Origin: Ariolimax columbianus
Lineage: Eukaryota; Mollusca; Gastropoda; Stylommatophora; Arionidae
NCBI GenBank assembly: GCA_036924085.1
Contig: JAVGWX010000002.1
Location: 151,273,071 to 151,337,070 of the forward strand
Length of the DNA stretch: 64,000 bases
Direction: 5' to 3'
Part shown: positions 23,420 to 35,534 of the stretch, piece after piece
How the letters are laid out: every line of letters begins with the position of its first letter
Position numbering within the stretch: the stretch's first letter is position 1
Notes under the pieces: generated by a model
Told to the model about the DNA's origin: nothing
What the model saw: only the letters and a program-made list of their open reading frames with translations
Database searches by the model: none
Program-made: the position numbers and the translations under genes

Positions 23420-23893
23420 TACACACATTCACAGGTACACAAACATCAGATACCCACATTCACACGTACACAAACATCAGACACACACACGCACACACAC
23501 GCATTCACACGTGCACAAACATAAAACACACACATTCACACGTACACACACATCAGACATACCCACATTCACACGTACACACACATCAGCCACGCACACA
23601 CACACATTCACAGGTTCACTAACACCGGACACACACAAATTCACACGTGCACAAACATCAAACACATAACATGTACACTTACACAAACATCAAACACACA
23701 CATTCACACGTACACACACATCAAACACACACACATTCACACGTACACAAAAATCAGACACACACGCATTCACACTTACACAAACATCAGACAACAATAC
23801 AGAAACATACATGTAAACGCAAGTGAACACATATACACAAATAAAAGCATGCATACACACACAATCCCACACACACACACACACACATACTGC
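23420..23893. repeat. CA-rich minisatellite, right block
   Basis: Units of about 28-30 bp such as CACATTCACACGTACACACA followed by CATCAGACA, recurring about 14 times and ending in plain CA repeats. Cys/Val minus-strand frames here are artefacts. Confidence 0.85.
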
Positions 23894-24324
23894 TGCTTCC
23901 TCATTATGTGTGCTGATGTGTGCGCGACCATTTCTTTTGTATTTGTATGTTCTCAGTCAACACTATTAGCCGTCGCGAATTCTGTTTGCCTTATTTGCAT
24001 TATAATGTTAGCGGCCTTAATTTGATTTGTTCCAATCTAGCTAGTCTTTCTCGTGTGTCTGTCGAGACTTTGTACTGTGGAATACAGCATAACCAATCCG
24101 ATGAAAACAAATAACAAAAAGACTACATCAGAGGTCTTCAACCATTTTTTCTCATGCATCATTTTAACCAAGCCATAATGCAATTCATCTATTGCCAAGG
24201 TATTCTAAAGATGAGAGCTCCAACTAAAATGCAAATAATATACAAATAGTGTATTTTGTCTATATTGGTTCGAGTGAAAGCTAGTCACAAACTGATATTG
24301 GATTACTGAAAAAAGTAGTATGTG
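23894..24324. other. intergenic; one hAT-like terminus possible
   Basis: At about 24130 the sequence CAGAGGTCTTCAACCATTTT resembles hAT-superfamily terminal repeats as I remember them. I could not find a matching inverted end, so it stays a suggestion. Otherwise nothing. Confidence 0.25.
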
Positions 24325-24945
24325 GTTTATGGAGGTGCCATTATGTGGCAGCAACGTCGAGAGTTGTGTAAATTTATGGAGGTGCCATTAGGTGGCAGCA
24401 ACGTCGAGAGTTGTGTAAATTTATGGAGGTGCGATTATGTGGCAGCAACGTCGAGAGTTGTGTAAATTTATGGAGGTGCCATTAGGTGGCAGCAACGTCG
24501 AGAGTTGTGTAAATTTATGGAGGTGCCATTATGTGGCAGCAACGTCGAGAGTTGTGTAAATTTATAGAGATGCCATTAAGGGGCAGCAACGTCGAGAGTT
24601 GTGTCAATTTATGGAGGTTCCATTATGTGGCAGCAACATCCAGAGATGTGTAAATTTATGGAGGTGCCATTATGTGGCAGCAACGTCGAGAGTTGTGTAA
24701 ATTTATAGAGATGCCATTAAGGGGCAGCAACGTCGAGAGTTGTGTACATTTATGGAAGTTCCATTATGTGGCAGCAACATCCAGAGTTGTGTACATTTAT
24801 GGAGGTGCCATTATGTGGCAGCAACGTCGAGAGTTGTGTACATTTGTAGAGATGCCATTAAGGGGCAGCAACGTCGAGAGTTGTGTAAATTTATGGAGGT
24901 TCCATTATGTGGCAGCAATATCCAGAGTTGTGTAAATTTAGCCGA
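24325..24945. repeat. minisatellite T7, 47-bp unit, about 13 copies
   Basis: Unit contains TTTATGGAGGTGCCATTATG then TGGCAGCAACGTCGAGAGTT. Two variants alternate in the right half (AGAGATGCCATTAAGGGGCA and GAGGTTCCATTATGTGGCAG). Since 47 is not a multiple of 3, consecutive copies shift frame; the two overlapping plus-strand frames (24672-25000) are incidental. Confidence 0.92.
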
Positions 24946-25699
24946 CGCAAAGTGTCGCTTGAACGTCTCAACCTATTTCAAAATGGTACAAACAATGTGA
25001 AACAAAGAACATGGTCATGTTGTTTGTTCTGAGGGCCTAAATACATGCCCAAGGTATTCATACGATAGTGCTAACTATTTATTGTGAGAAGGGGTTGTCG
25101 CATGAAGTGATACATTTCCTCAGAAACGCTTACAAAATGTTAATGCAGTCCGGACTGGCCGTCTTGCTAAGATTACAACAGCAGCATATGTGTGGTGAGT
25201 GAAGGAGATGATTTGAGCTGACGACGAATAGCGACATAAACCGCAGCTACTTCAATTTGCTGAGCCAATGTTTAATCTACAACATAATTCAATATCTCAC
25301 TATGACAGGAGACGTTTTGAGAAAGACTAAAAGGTTGAACGATTAACACAAATGTGGCTGAGACAGCAGCGCAAATATATTTAGGCCATATATCTTGGTG
25401 CACGGATAAAGTGATTCGATAAGTGTCTCAATGTTGGTGAAAATTATGTTGAGAAATAAGTGACAACGCACACACACAAAAATCTATAATTTTTTTTTTA
25501 AGTTCAATCTTTATTTCTTTTTTCTCCTGTAAATACCCATTTGTGAAATATTTACTGGCTTTGGCCTCGCACTTTACATTTTCTTGGATTACTGTTAAAG
25601 TGTTTAACATATTTAATTTCATTTGAATTTAACATTTTAAATACCATTAGCTTTGCTAACTGTGATGACTAATTATTTAGCAGACTATACTGAAGCATA
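24946..25699. other. intergenic, nothing recognised
   Basis: Unique AT-rich sequence; poly-T at about 25491-25499. No domain in the short frames. Confidence 0.45.
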
Positions 25700-25805
25700 T
25701 CCTCCGCCGGGGAGGTGCGGTGTGTGGGAGTGTAAGAAGAGCTCAAGCTTGGGATGTAATCCCTACATATCTGGTTCTAAATCGTGTCCAGTTTGATTTG
25801 GCATG
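25700..25805 (+). mobile_element. degenerate tRNA-derived SINE head
   Basis: GGTTCTAAATC at 25783-25793 sits where the B box is in the 13.8 kb copy, and both are followed by GTGTCCAGTTTG. The A-box region is diverged. Best read as an old copy of that SINE. Confidence 0.45.
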
Positions 25806-26274
25806 TCGAGGTTTTTTATCGGTATGACCACTTCTCCAAGTACAAAACGGATTGGTTTAAACTACTGTACTGCACTGTCATAGTAGAACACATTACAAAC
25901 CGATACAGACGCATCCATACACTGTCCATTACGTTCATATTAGAAACAGATACATATACTGGTCAATACGTCATGATATCGCCCAAAGGACTATGGTACG
26001 GGTTGATCCGCTGAGTGCAATCGCCCGTAGAATCCAGAAGAGAAACGTCTGATCAAACTCCCCAAAATATCGCTCGCCTTTTTTCACCTTTGGACTCTAA
26101 ATTCTTTCTGACGTCTGCTCCTGGTTTGTAGGCGGGGGGAGAGGGGGGGGGGGGGGGCAGGGCGGGGGTGATTACATTCCCCACTTGTTGAGGAGTCCTG
26201 CACTATATTAATTATAATAGAATAATAATAATTGAATAATGAGAAACGTGATTGAGGAATTAACAACAAAACTA
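25806..26274. other. intergenic with a long G tract
   Basis: Contains a G tract at about 26134-26168 (GGGGGGAGAGGG and a longer unbroken run) that could form G-quadruplex structure on the plus strand. Otherwise unremarkable. Confidence 0.5.
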
Positions 26275-26540
26275 ATAACTTGAAATGGCTTACGTCAAAC
26301 AATAAACCGTAACATGGAAATGGTTGAACTATGTACGTCATAGACATACCATAAACTGAAAATGGTTGAATTAATTACGTCATACATTAAAGTAACGTGG
26401 AAATGGTTGAACTAATTACGTCATACAAATACCATAAACTGGAAATGGTTGATTATTTACGCTATACAACAAACCATAACGTAGAAATAGTTCATCAATT
26501 TACACAATACGGTATACCATAAAGTTGAAGTGGATAAACT
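26275..26540. repeat. short tandem repeat, about 40-55 bp, 5-6 degenerate copies
   Basis: Recurring GGAAATGGTTGAACTAATTA and CGTCATACAAATACCATAAA elements with variable spacing. Confidence 0.7.
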
Positions 26541-27745
26541 ATAAGCCAATTCTTGTTGTTTCCCTATGCCTTGTTGTTTGGTTTGTTCCGTAATGGATCA
26601 ACGTTTTTTTGCTCATAAATGTATTTTTTATTTATTATGTTAATTAATGTTTACAAGTGAAACAGTCCAGATTGCGGACATTGTGTTATTGTTAGATGCT
26701 ATTCGTTTTGATTTCATGAAGATTTTTCTTTGGAAGCACGTTACAGTGGCTATTTTCTATCTTTCTGTGCATTGAAGAAAGATGAGTCTATACCATAACG
26801 AATATAGTTCTATGGTTGGTTCGACAGTAATCTGACGAGAAGTCGTGGTATGGGGCAATATATTTCACCTGTCCGTTAGACTTTGCTTCGCGCCGGGAGA
26901 TTAATATAATGTATATTATGAATTCATAATACGAATTAAAAACCGGAACTGCACACTGCTTGACGAGTGTAGGGATAACGTCATTTATTCATCTGTCCTA
27001 AAAAGCTCACAGAAAGTGAGAGTTAGAAAAAAGCGTATTGATAGCATTCCATGAATCTATATTTTGCTCTCAAGATCAATCGATAGTGATCTGTATCTAC
27101 ACTAGTATGTTTGCATATTGCGCTCCATAGGATCTTTCCCAAGATCAAGTGTATTGACCCAGATCATACTGCAATCATAATGATCTATATTGATTAAATG
27201 ATCAGATATATTTACAACCTTCTATCCATAAGTCTAATTGATTGATTGATTGATTGTTCAAGTGAAGCATGCATACAGCCCTGCCTTCTAACAAGACACA
27301 TGTATTCGAGCACTACCAGTTAAAGTTTCAATAACACTTTTTAAAGTATGGGGTAGCTATTCTGATTTACAGACGTCTTTAGAGTCTAACCTTTGTGACA
27401 TTTGTGAATAGGTTACAATAAAGACATTCACTATGTTTGACCCCAGATTTTTACTCTTTCATTATATCATTCTGAACGTTCCAACATGTTCTTTATTAGT
27501 CGTTCGCTTTTCCCCCGCTCAATTTGTTTGTTTCCTCTACAGGTAATCAACAGTTTACCCTCTCTATGAACCATCAACATTTTCGTCACAATAACCATTA
27601 TGTTAATGGATTGACTGAGTTGATCATCGACTTCCACAACTTCATGTCAACTGATTTGAATCCGTTCTTGTGTTGATTCTCTAACTTACAAAAATGATAG
27701 CAGCATTCTTTCTGTGTCAAGCATTCTCTCTGTATTGATCTGTCT
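26541..27745. other. intergenic, nothing recognised
   Basis: Unique AT-rich DNA with one small GATT tetranucleotide run at about 27237-27256. No open frame of note. Confidence 0.5.
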
Positions 27746-27749
27746 ATTT

Positions 27750-27840
27750 TCACGTCAGTTTTACGGGGCCGAATGCCTATCTGCAGACAAGGATGGCAAG
27801 GGTTCGAATCTCCGGTATGTCATATGCTGTTTTTCTGTTG
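27750..27840 (+). mobile_element. possible tRNA-derived SINE head
   Basis: GGTTCGAATCT at 27801-27811 fits a B box, with TACGGGGCCGAATGCC about 38 bases upstream as a weak A box. No tail or duplication recognised. Confidence 0.35.
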
Positions 27841-28870
27841 GGAGTGAAATAAACAAACATAACCAGCACACGACCTGGCGACAGCAGTGGCGAAGCGGCT
27901 TGTAGTCCCCACCTAAAACCCCTCGACTACCCCATCAATGAGAACAAGTCGTATAACAGTTGTTGTTTTTTTTCAATTATCGGTTGGTATTACCAATTGT
28001 AACACCACACTTTTCGCGCATCATCATAACGAATTCACTAGGTGATGATGTATCACAAGAACCGTATGTCTATAGATGAGTTTACCAGTTCTATTGCTGA
28101 CTTGAGAAAGTAAAGATTGACACCTTTAAGTTTCAGCAAAGACAATAGGAATATTCGCTGAACTAGAATCAACAGTGAAAGAGATTGCTCAGGATACCCC
28201 ACATAACCCTGAGCTGTGGAGACGTTCACCAGTAGAGTTAGATTTTCGTGCTCCGAGGGTAAAACGACATTTAACATATAAATAGCTCGGTTTAACCGTT
28301 GTTGCCGTATGTCTGACTTACGAACCCGAAGCGACCGCATTATATGTTGGTTTTTGTAGTTGTGGGACGTCGGCAAAATCGGATTCTTAATTTCAGGAAA
28401 AGGCTCGCCTCAGTCATGCCTGCGTACAAAGCGGGACAAGGATGGGCCCAGGCTGGTTGAGGCCGCTACCGCTTGTCGGTGGGCAGGCCGTACTTTACAT
28501 TGACTTCAATCTTCCAATGGTTGGTCCCAGCTCAACATCCACTGGCATTCAACGTCTCACACAAATCAAGTACAGACAATGCGAATCCGACTGACCAATT
28601 AAAAAAAACAAGAAACGCAGGTCCATTTCATTATGATGTAGTCAATTATCGTGTTTTATGTAGCGGGGTGATTTGGTATGTGTGTCGCGCATAAGCAACC
28701 AGTGCATCTGACTTGCGCAGGAATCAATTTAATTGTTCTTTCCATAGGGGCAAGACCTGGTTTTTTCATGAACTGAATCCAAATGAGTTTCGGTTGTGAG
28801 CCAAGTCATTAATCGATTACCTACCCCGCCTCATTGATATTATTATAATATTCGGCATAGAAAATAGTTT
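27841..28870. other. intergenic, nothing recognised
   Basis: A 107-codon minus-strand frame (28053-28376) lacks any recognisable domain. A GC-richer island at about 28400-28500 is unexplained. Confidence 0.4.
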
Positions 28871-28894
28871 CCATAATATGTCTGGCGCTGTACG

Positions 28895-29120
28895 TGCTCA
28901 TGGTATTTATCCTAGCGACATTGATAATTGTCCTCAGTTCAAATCTCTCGACATAATGTATCGCTCATCTGCCTCTTCTCGTGATATCAGTTCTAGCGAC
29001 ATTATTGACTGTCCTCAGTTCAAATCTCTGGACATAATTTACAGCTCAAGCGTCTCATCTCATATTCATCTTAGCAACATTGATGACTGTCCTTAGTTCA
29101 GTTCCCGAGACTTAATTTAT
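28895..29120. repeat. three tandem copies of a 78-81 bp unit
   Basis: CCTCAGTTCAAATCTCTCGA occurs twice near-perfectly and a third time as a diverged CCTTAGTTCAGTTCCCGAGA. A 72-codon plus frame (28878-29096) reads through two copies because the spacings happen to be multiples of three. I treat this as a repeat, not a gene. Confidence 0.7.
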
Positions 29121-30230
29121 AGCTCATGTGATTCATGAATTTATTATATTTTTCAGTCAACTTTAATTTCGATTTCCTAATTAGATCAATTAATCTACTT
29201 ACGCATTCAGGTTCTCAAATTTGTTGAAATTAAAGAAAATTATTTCTAAAATATATTAGCAAATACTGGAAACGAACTATATCTATCATGAAATAAATGG
29301 TTATTTTGTAAATCAATACTTGTTTCTACCTTCTTGAGGCTCCGTATCAGGCATTGATCTGTACTAATCAAGGCTAATTAGTCTCATGGAAGCTACGTTC
29401 ATCTCTTCAGTTTATAAGCATGTTGACATTTCTAATAAGGAATAAATTGTGGGTTCCAACCTGCACAAGCCCGTGTGGGTAACCTTTAACTTTAACAGAT
29501 AAATCAACGTACATATAGATTGATAAACTGTTGTAGGATTACTAAACGAAGAGAGGCGGTGGTGATTTATCTAAGTACAAGATACTATGAGAAGATCGAT
29601 GTTAAGACTACATACAGCCAAACATCACCAGCCAACGTTTGAATGTCATTGGCCAAGCTCCATTTAGACAATATGGAAGTCAAAAGAACTGCCACGATAT
29701 GGACGTCTTAGGGAAAGGGACAGAGAGGCTTGATGTAACAACTTGGTGATCACATAGAATTGGAAGTCATGACGCACAACATAAACAGTGCATGTAGACA
29801 GGATCACGTGAATGATGTGTGTGGCGTTTAAATGATGTCTCCCGATCTGTTGGTCACTATTGATTTGTCAGTCATTAACCAATGATATGAGAAGAAACTC
29901 AAAAAATAAAAATAAAAATAAAAACAGCAACAAAGACAAGAAGAGGGTAACGAGAAAGAGAAATTGAAATGAAATGCAGACGTCATGAATCTCACATACC
30001 TTCAGTTTGTTATTTCTCAATTACGTGTATATGTGTGCTGTCAGCTGAGGTCATATATTTGTGTCTGTAGAGGGTTGTCATTAGCTGTGTTTTGAGAGAC
30101 GAGGAATGGAGTAATTTCCTGTCTTGTTCTTGTCGCACTTCTTTCTGTATTTGCCGACGTCTTTTTTGTGTATTTTTTTTCTGTGATCTGCTTGACTTGT
30201 GACTTTCTTTCCATCCATCTTCTTCCCTCA
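29121..30230. other. intergenic, nothing firmly recognised
   Basis: AT-rich. A stretch near 29650-29740 reads vaguely like the basic C-terminal region of a LINE but too poorly to call. Overlapping minus frames at 30010-30241 are Lys/Arg/Gln-rich low complexity. Confidence 0.4.
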
Positions 30231-30599
30231 TTCACCGACATCCGCTCTCACTGACTCACCCACGCACACGATCTGGCTATCTCTCAATCATGGATAGGTT
30301 CATTCTCTCTTTCATTATCAGTCTGTCTTTCTCATTCAATCACAGCCTATCTCGCATTCAACTACTCTCTTTCTGTCTCTCTCCTTCTGTCTCTTTCTCT
30401 CTTAGTAATTAAGACCCCCTCCCCCATCTTTCTCACTAACTCATACAATTTGTGTCACTCACTCATGAACTCTTACTCACACATCGCTCTCTCTCTCTCT
30501 CTCTGGCACTCACTCTCTTTCACTCACGCAATCGGAATCATCCTCACACAATCAATATCTGTAATTAATACCCTCGTTCCACCACTCACGCAAAATCAA
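30231..30599. repeat. pyrimidine-rich low-complexity region
   Basis: Dominated by CT and TCA words, with a CT dinucleotide run at about 30488-30504. It leads into the 48-bp array. Confidence 0.6.
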
Positions 30600-31470
30600 A
30601 CATTCACACTATCTCATTATCTCATTCACTTATATGGTCTCTATATATCTGACTCATGTTCACATTATCTCATTCACTTATATGGTCTCTATATATCTGA
30701 CTCATGTTCACACTATCTCATTATCTCATTCACTTATATGGTCTCTATATATCTGACTCATGTTCACATTATCTCATTCACTTATATGGTCTCTATATAT
30801 CTGACTCATGTTCACACTATCTCATTCACTTATACGGTCTCTATATATCTGACTCATGTTCACACTATCTCATTCACTTATATGGTCTCTATATATCTGA
30901 CTCATGTTCACACTATCTCATTCACTTATACGGTCTCTATATATCTGACTCATGTTCACACTATCTCATTATCTCATTCACTTATATGGTCTCTATATAT
31001 CTGACTCATGTTCACACTATCTCATTCACTTATACGGTCTCTATATATCTGACTCATGTTCACACTATCTCATTCACTTATACGGTCTCTATATATATGA
31101 CTCATGTTCACATTATCTCATTCACTTATACGGTCTCTATATATCTGACTCATGTTCACACTATCTCATTCACTTATATGGTCTCTATATATCTGACTCA
31201 TGTTCACACTATCTCATTCACTTATATGGTCTCTATATATCTGACTCATGTTCACACTATCTCATTATCTCATTCACTTATATGGTCTCTATATATCTGA
31301 CTCATGTTCACACTATCTCATTCACTTATATGGTCTCTATATATCTGACTCATGTTCACACTATCTCTTACTTATATGGTCTCTATATATCTGACTCATG
31401 TACACACTATCTCATTCACTTATATGGTCTCTATATATCTGACTCATGTACACACTATCTCTTACTTATA
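30600..31470. repeat. minisatellite T10, 48-bp unit, about 18 copies
   Basis: Very homogeneous unit containing CATTCACTTATATGGTCTCT then ATATATCTGACTCATGTTCA. A few copies carry an extra CATTATCT-type insertion or a short deletion. Because 48 is a multiple of 3, all frames stay open and yield 16-residue repeats (LIHLYGLYISDSCSHY) in long frames at 30450-31509; no start context or homology supports translation. Confidence 0.95.
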
Positions 31471-31853
31471 TACTCTATCTCAAATATACCCAATCCCGCA
31501 CACTCATAAGCTCACACACTCTTTCATTAAGTTACTCATACATTCCCAAACTTTTTCTCAATTTTTACATACGCTCGCTTCTCGCTCTTTCTCTCTCTCT
31601 GTCTCGTATTCTCTCGCATATATATATATTTGTATTAGCTGTAGTACCCGGTTTAGCAAAAAATAACATTATTTTAGATCGCATGAAAAATTAGCGGAAT
31701 TTTTTAAAATGACATCATTTTCCCCTTCGAAGTTTCCTTTCAAAATTGTGGCCGGAGTTGCGCTAACTTCCTTAACAATTCTACCTAAACATATCTCATC
31801 ATCATCATGATCACTGCCGATCTTCATTTGTGATCACCGTTCTCCATTTGATC
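31471..31853. other. spacer with CT-rich and TA runs
   Basis: CTCT and TCTC words, a TA run at about 31618-31629, then AT-rich unique DNA up to the LINE duplication. Nothing else recognised. Confidence 0.4.
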
Positions 31854-31864
31854 GTATCATGCCT
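31854..31864. repeat. target-site duplication, left copy (right copy 34733-34743)
   Basis: GTATCATGCCT stands immediately before the first LINE base and directly after the GAAGAAGAAGAAG tail. The exact 11-bp match fixes both ends of LINE family A copy 2. Confidence 0.93.
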
Positions 31865-32895
31865 CAGGTAGCGACCACAGGCCGATCAGGCTAGACATTG
31901 ATATGGAAGTAGGCCCACAGGAAACAAAACCGCTCCCACGTTGGAATTACAAACGAGCCGACTGGGACAGATTTGCAATCCTGACAGATGGGCTGTGTGA
32001 AACCATTAACACACGAAACAACAAAATAAAGCCCATGGTGGAAAGCCTAAGCAAGGCAATAATGCAAGCCGCCACTGAAACCATCCCAAGAGGAGCTAGG
32101 AAAAACTATAAGCCCTATTGGAATGATGAGTTGCAGAAAGCGGAAGATGTAGTAACAAATGCTAGGAACAGGGCAGAGCGAGAACAATCTATGGAGGCAA
32201 ACATCGCCCTCAAAGCCGCCACGGCAAAATACAAATACACTCTTAACCAAACAGCAAGGGAGAGCTGGAAAAACAAAACGGAAACCCTCAACCTGGACAA
32301 AGAGGGGAACAAGCTATGGAAGCTAGTCAGAGCCATGCACGACGAAACCCCGGCAAACAAACAAATTACCATCAAGCTGGGCGAAAACTTGCTCACTGGT
32401 AAGAAAGGTGCAAACGCTTTTGTCGATCACTATGCCAGAGCAAACCACAACGAGGTCCCTGCAGATAGGCATACAGACATTAGTGAAGAGCAAAAGGGGC
32501 ACGACAACATCAAAACGGCAGCTGAAGAGCATATGATGGCCACATTAACAATGAGCAAAATGGAAGAGGCCCTGAGAACATTAAACAAAAGGAAATCTCC
32601 CAGAAAAGACGGGATAACAAACGAAATGCTGATGGGGCTGGGCCAAACAGCGAAGAGGAAACTGCTATCGGTCCTGAACCAAAGCTGGAAAAGGGGAATT
32701 GTACCCCAGGCATGGAAAGACGTAGTACTTGTACCAGTACCAAAAACAGGAAAGGACAAAACAGATCCAAATGGATACAGGCCTATCAGCCTACTGAGGC
32801 GTGTCGGAAAGCTGATGGAACGTATGATAAACACCAGACTGAAAGAAAAATCTGGAAGAAAAACGAATACTAATTCCACAGCAAGCCGGCTTTAG
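31865..32895 (+). pseudogene. LINE family A copy 2: endonuclease end, linker and RT N-terminus
   Basis: One frame is open from 31865 through an in-frame ATG at 31903 to 32895. It starts with SDH of the endonuclease, continues through a long charged linker (KNYKPYWNDELQKAEDVV) and reaches RT entry motifs RKSPRKDGITNEMLMGL (Gly replaced by Arg compared with copy 3), VPQAWKD, VPVPKTGKDKTDPNGYRPIS. The frame is lost near 32845, where copy 2 has one more base than copy 3. Confidence 0.92.
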
Positions 32896-33409
32896 ACAGC
32901 ACAGATCCACTGAGGACCAGGTCATCCTCATAGCCCAGGAAATAGACAATGCCTACCAGGCACAAAAACACACAGTAGCGGTGTGGGTGGACCTGGAAAA
33001 GCCATTTGACAAAGTCTGGAAAGATGGACTTAGAGTCAAGCTAAGAAGAAGTGATGTTTGTGGGAAAATGTACAAGTGGATCAAACACTACCTCAAAAAC
33101 AGAACGGCCAGAGTCCAAGTACAAGGGCAGATGAGCAAAAAGGTGACACTTGAGCAGGGAGTACCCCAATGGGGAGTACTGTCACCCACACTCTTCCTGG
33201 TGTATATAAACGATATTACAGAGAAATTACAAAGAAGAGTCCATTGCTCAATGTTTGCAGACGATCTGGCTATGTGGACCTCTGAAAAGAATCTCACCAT
33301 AGCTAGAAATCGGATGCAGCAGGCCCTAACATCACTAGAAGAGTGGGCGAACTCATGGCTGGTCAAAATAAACGAGGAGAAAACCACATGCACAATATTC
33401 TCCCTTTAA
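32873..33409 (+). pseudogene. LINE family A copy 2: RT palm
   Basis: Continues the protein in another frame: PQQAGFRQHRSTEDQ, then VDLEKPFDKVW with the first catalytic Asp, then GVPQWGVLSPTLFLVYINDI (copy 3 has GG where copy 2 has WG), and CSMFADDLAMW with the catalytic Asp pair. It ends at a stop at 33407-33409, just after KTTCTIFSL, in a short region where indels separate copies 2 and 3. Confidence 0.92.
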
Positions 33410-33423
33410 ATCAAACCCCAAAA

Positions 33424-34551
33424 TACCAAATTAAAATTAAACGGCAGCCAAACGACAACCCAAACTATCTGGGAGTCACATTTGATCGGCGCATGACATG
33501 GAAAAGTCAGATCGAGAGAAACCGAGTGAGAGACAGAGAAAGAATGGCAATCATGAGGAAACTTGCCGGCACAAGCTGGAGAGCAGACGAAAGCATACTA
33601 AAGAAACTGTACACTGGAAGAGTGAGACCAGTTCTCGAGTATGGCATTGCGGCATGAATAACAGCAGCAAAGGTGAACTTCGATAAAGTTAGCAAACTTC
33701 AAAACCAAGCCATGAGAGTTATAACAGGAGGCATGAAGTCAACGCCAATTAAAGAACTTGAAAAGTTTAAAAAACTGCAATCCATGACCGATAGAAGAGA
33801 CTGCAGAGCCCAGCTGCAGTCAGAGAAACTCCGAAGACTGACTGACCATCTAATGCACCAGCGACTAAACAATTTGGGAATTGGGAAACTAAAGCGGAGA
33901 AACTTTGCAGAAATAGCCAAAGCAAAGATGCACGAAGTTCCCATAAACGCACTAACACCAAACCCCATCACTACTGTACGAAAACCTACCTGGAGGCAGG
34001 ATATATTTCCAGAGGTGGTAGAAAATATACCAGGTATTGCAAACAAAAACTGCCAGACTGAAAAAGAAAGGAGAGATACTACCCTAAGCTTTATATCGAA
34101 AAACTACCCAAGCATGGACTGGACCCATGCATACACCGACGGTTCTGTAACAAACACTACACAGAACGGAGGGGCAGGAGCATTCCTGAACCTACCAAAT
34201 GGCAGAAAAATAACACTGTCATTCGCTACTGGTAAGTACACAAGCAATTTTAGAGCGGAGGCAGAGGCACTGAGGGTGGCAGTGGAAGAAATGGTGACAC
34301 ACAAAGAAAATGAAAGCCATATAGTCCTGCTTACAGATGTTCTCGCCGTAGTCACAGCGCTAAAAAGTCAGAAAAACACTGAGCTTAATGATTTAAGAGC
34401 AGCACTCTGCAAACTGTGCCAGCAGTCCGCACCACAAAGGATAGTGGTACAGTGGGTCCCATCACACTGCAACATCCAAGGCAACGAGGAGGCTGACAGA
34501 CTGGCAAAAGAAGGTGCAAGACTACCACAAACAGCGGTACCGGTAAAATGA
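33424..34551 (+). pseudogene. LINE family A copy 2: RT thumb and RNase H, one nonsense codon
   Basis: A single frame broken only by TGA at 33655-33657, where copy 3 has Trp. Contents in order: NYLGVTFDRRMTW, RPVLEYGIAA, LEKFKKLQSMTDRRDC, then RNase H with TDGSVTNTTQNGG, AEAEALRVAVEEM, LLTDVLAVVTALK and PSHCNIQGNEEADRLAKEG. All four acidic RNase H positions are visible. The frame then meets the roughly 220-bp deletion and ends at 34551; TAEHLLQNCP follows out of frame. Confidence 0.92.
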
Positions 34552-34743
34552 CCGCTGAACATCTGCTGCAGAACTGCCCGACACACGAAGATCAGAGAGA
34601 GCAGATGTGGCCATCACCAGTGGAACTGCAAGACAAGCTCTATGGCAGTGGCGACAGCCTCAGGATGACCGCCGCTTTTTTCGAAAAAATAATGGTTACT
34701 GTATGACTGCGTACAAAGAAGAAGAAGAAGAAGTATCATGCCT

Positions 34744-35534
34744 GTTGTTTGTTTTTTCACTTTGATCGCCCCCCCCCCCCCTTGCCATTTCTTCGAACTG
34801 TCTCTTTCTCTGCCTCACTCTGTCCCTCCTGCCTACGATTATGTCTTTTGTTACCGTGTGTTAGAACCCACATTTTCACATGACATGCCCACAAATAGAT
34901 GGCTGAAATATCCTGATATGTTGCCATAAGCTGTCTTTGTGTCTGTGTCTCTTCAATCACTACGTTATTAATCTAATTTGTTATCCATAGATTTCTCAAC
35001 GTACGGTCCATCCTTTTCATTTCCTAACCGCCAATCCATTCACCATGACAAAATTATTTTAATCCAAGAGCTCTAAAATTCCTTCCGATCTGAAAATTAG
35101 ATTATTCGGATTAAATAACAAACGTATTTAATATACGCAAATCGGTAGTACATTCAAATGATCGGGAGTTAATTTAAATGAGTGCACAATAATTAATATA
35201 GCCAATTATGAGTTTCGTGATGTGATCTGTTTTATGTAAGCTAAATAAAACAGTGCTACAGAAATGTACATACAACAGTGAGATTTATAGGCCAGATGTT
35301 ATGACTGATAGTTTGCATAGCAAATGGTGTAAACTCTTTAAGGAAGAGCGAACAAATATGCATACAAATATCTTAACTGTCAGCCCAGGATCATTGGAGA
35401 CACACTGGTCCAACAAGTGAACATACATATTTGACAAAATCGTCTTTTCACAATTTCTGCAATGTTGATCTAATTATTCGGAAGTTTCACGCTCAGTGAT
35501 CTAAGCCAATGTGACTAGACAACAACTGTCTGCC
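34744..35534. other. intergenic; C tract
   Basis: A run of 13 C (about 34770-34782) then unique AT-rich DNA. The 63-codon plus frame at 34738-34929 has no recognised domain. Confidence 0.45.

Larger units (their letters stand above)
31865..34732 (+). mobile_element. LINE family A, copy 2 (longest copy in the window)
   Basis: 5'-truncated within the endonuclease C-terminus (SDHRPIRLDID near 31872), then linker, RT, RNase H and the 3' end ACTGCGTACAAAGAAGAAG. Compared with copies 1, 3 and 4 it has lost about 220 bp near 34532 between LPQT and the CPCG motif, where sequence jumps from ACTACCACAAACA to GCGGTACCGG. Two frameshifts and one nonsense codon add to that, so it is not autonomous. The order of domains and the tail define the family used to annotate the other copies. 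Confidence 0.95.

Noticed and set aside
22597..23884. Cys/Val-rich minus-strand frames suggesting small cysteine-rich proteins
   Set aside because: They are translations of GT/CA dinucleotide repeats; the cysteine pattern follows the repeat period and adjacent frames are equally open.
24130..24160. hAT transposon terminal repeat
   Set aside because: Only one end resembles a hAT terminus and no matching inverted end or 8-bp duplication was found.
24672..25000. Two overlapping plus-strand frames with repeated WQQRRELC/AATSRVV-like motifs
   Set aside because: Produced by the 47-bp array read in shifting frames.
28878..29096. A 72-codon gene with internal repeats (CPQFKSLDI)
   Set aside because: It coincides with a three-copy 78-81 bp tandem repeat whose third copy contains a stop; nothing supports expression.
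30450..31666. Long frames with 16-residue repeats resembling a repeat protein
   Set aside because: The 48-bp minisatellite is a multiple of three, so several frames are open at once; no start context or homology.
32047..32879. Minus-strand frames of 67-149 codons over LINE copy 2
   Set aside because: Antisense shadows of the RT reading frame; identical shadows occur over copy 3 because the sense frame is conserved.
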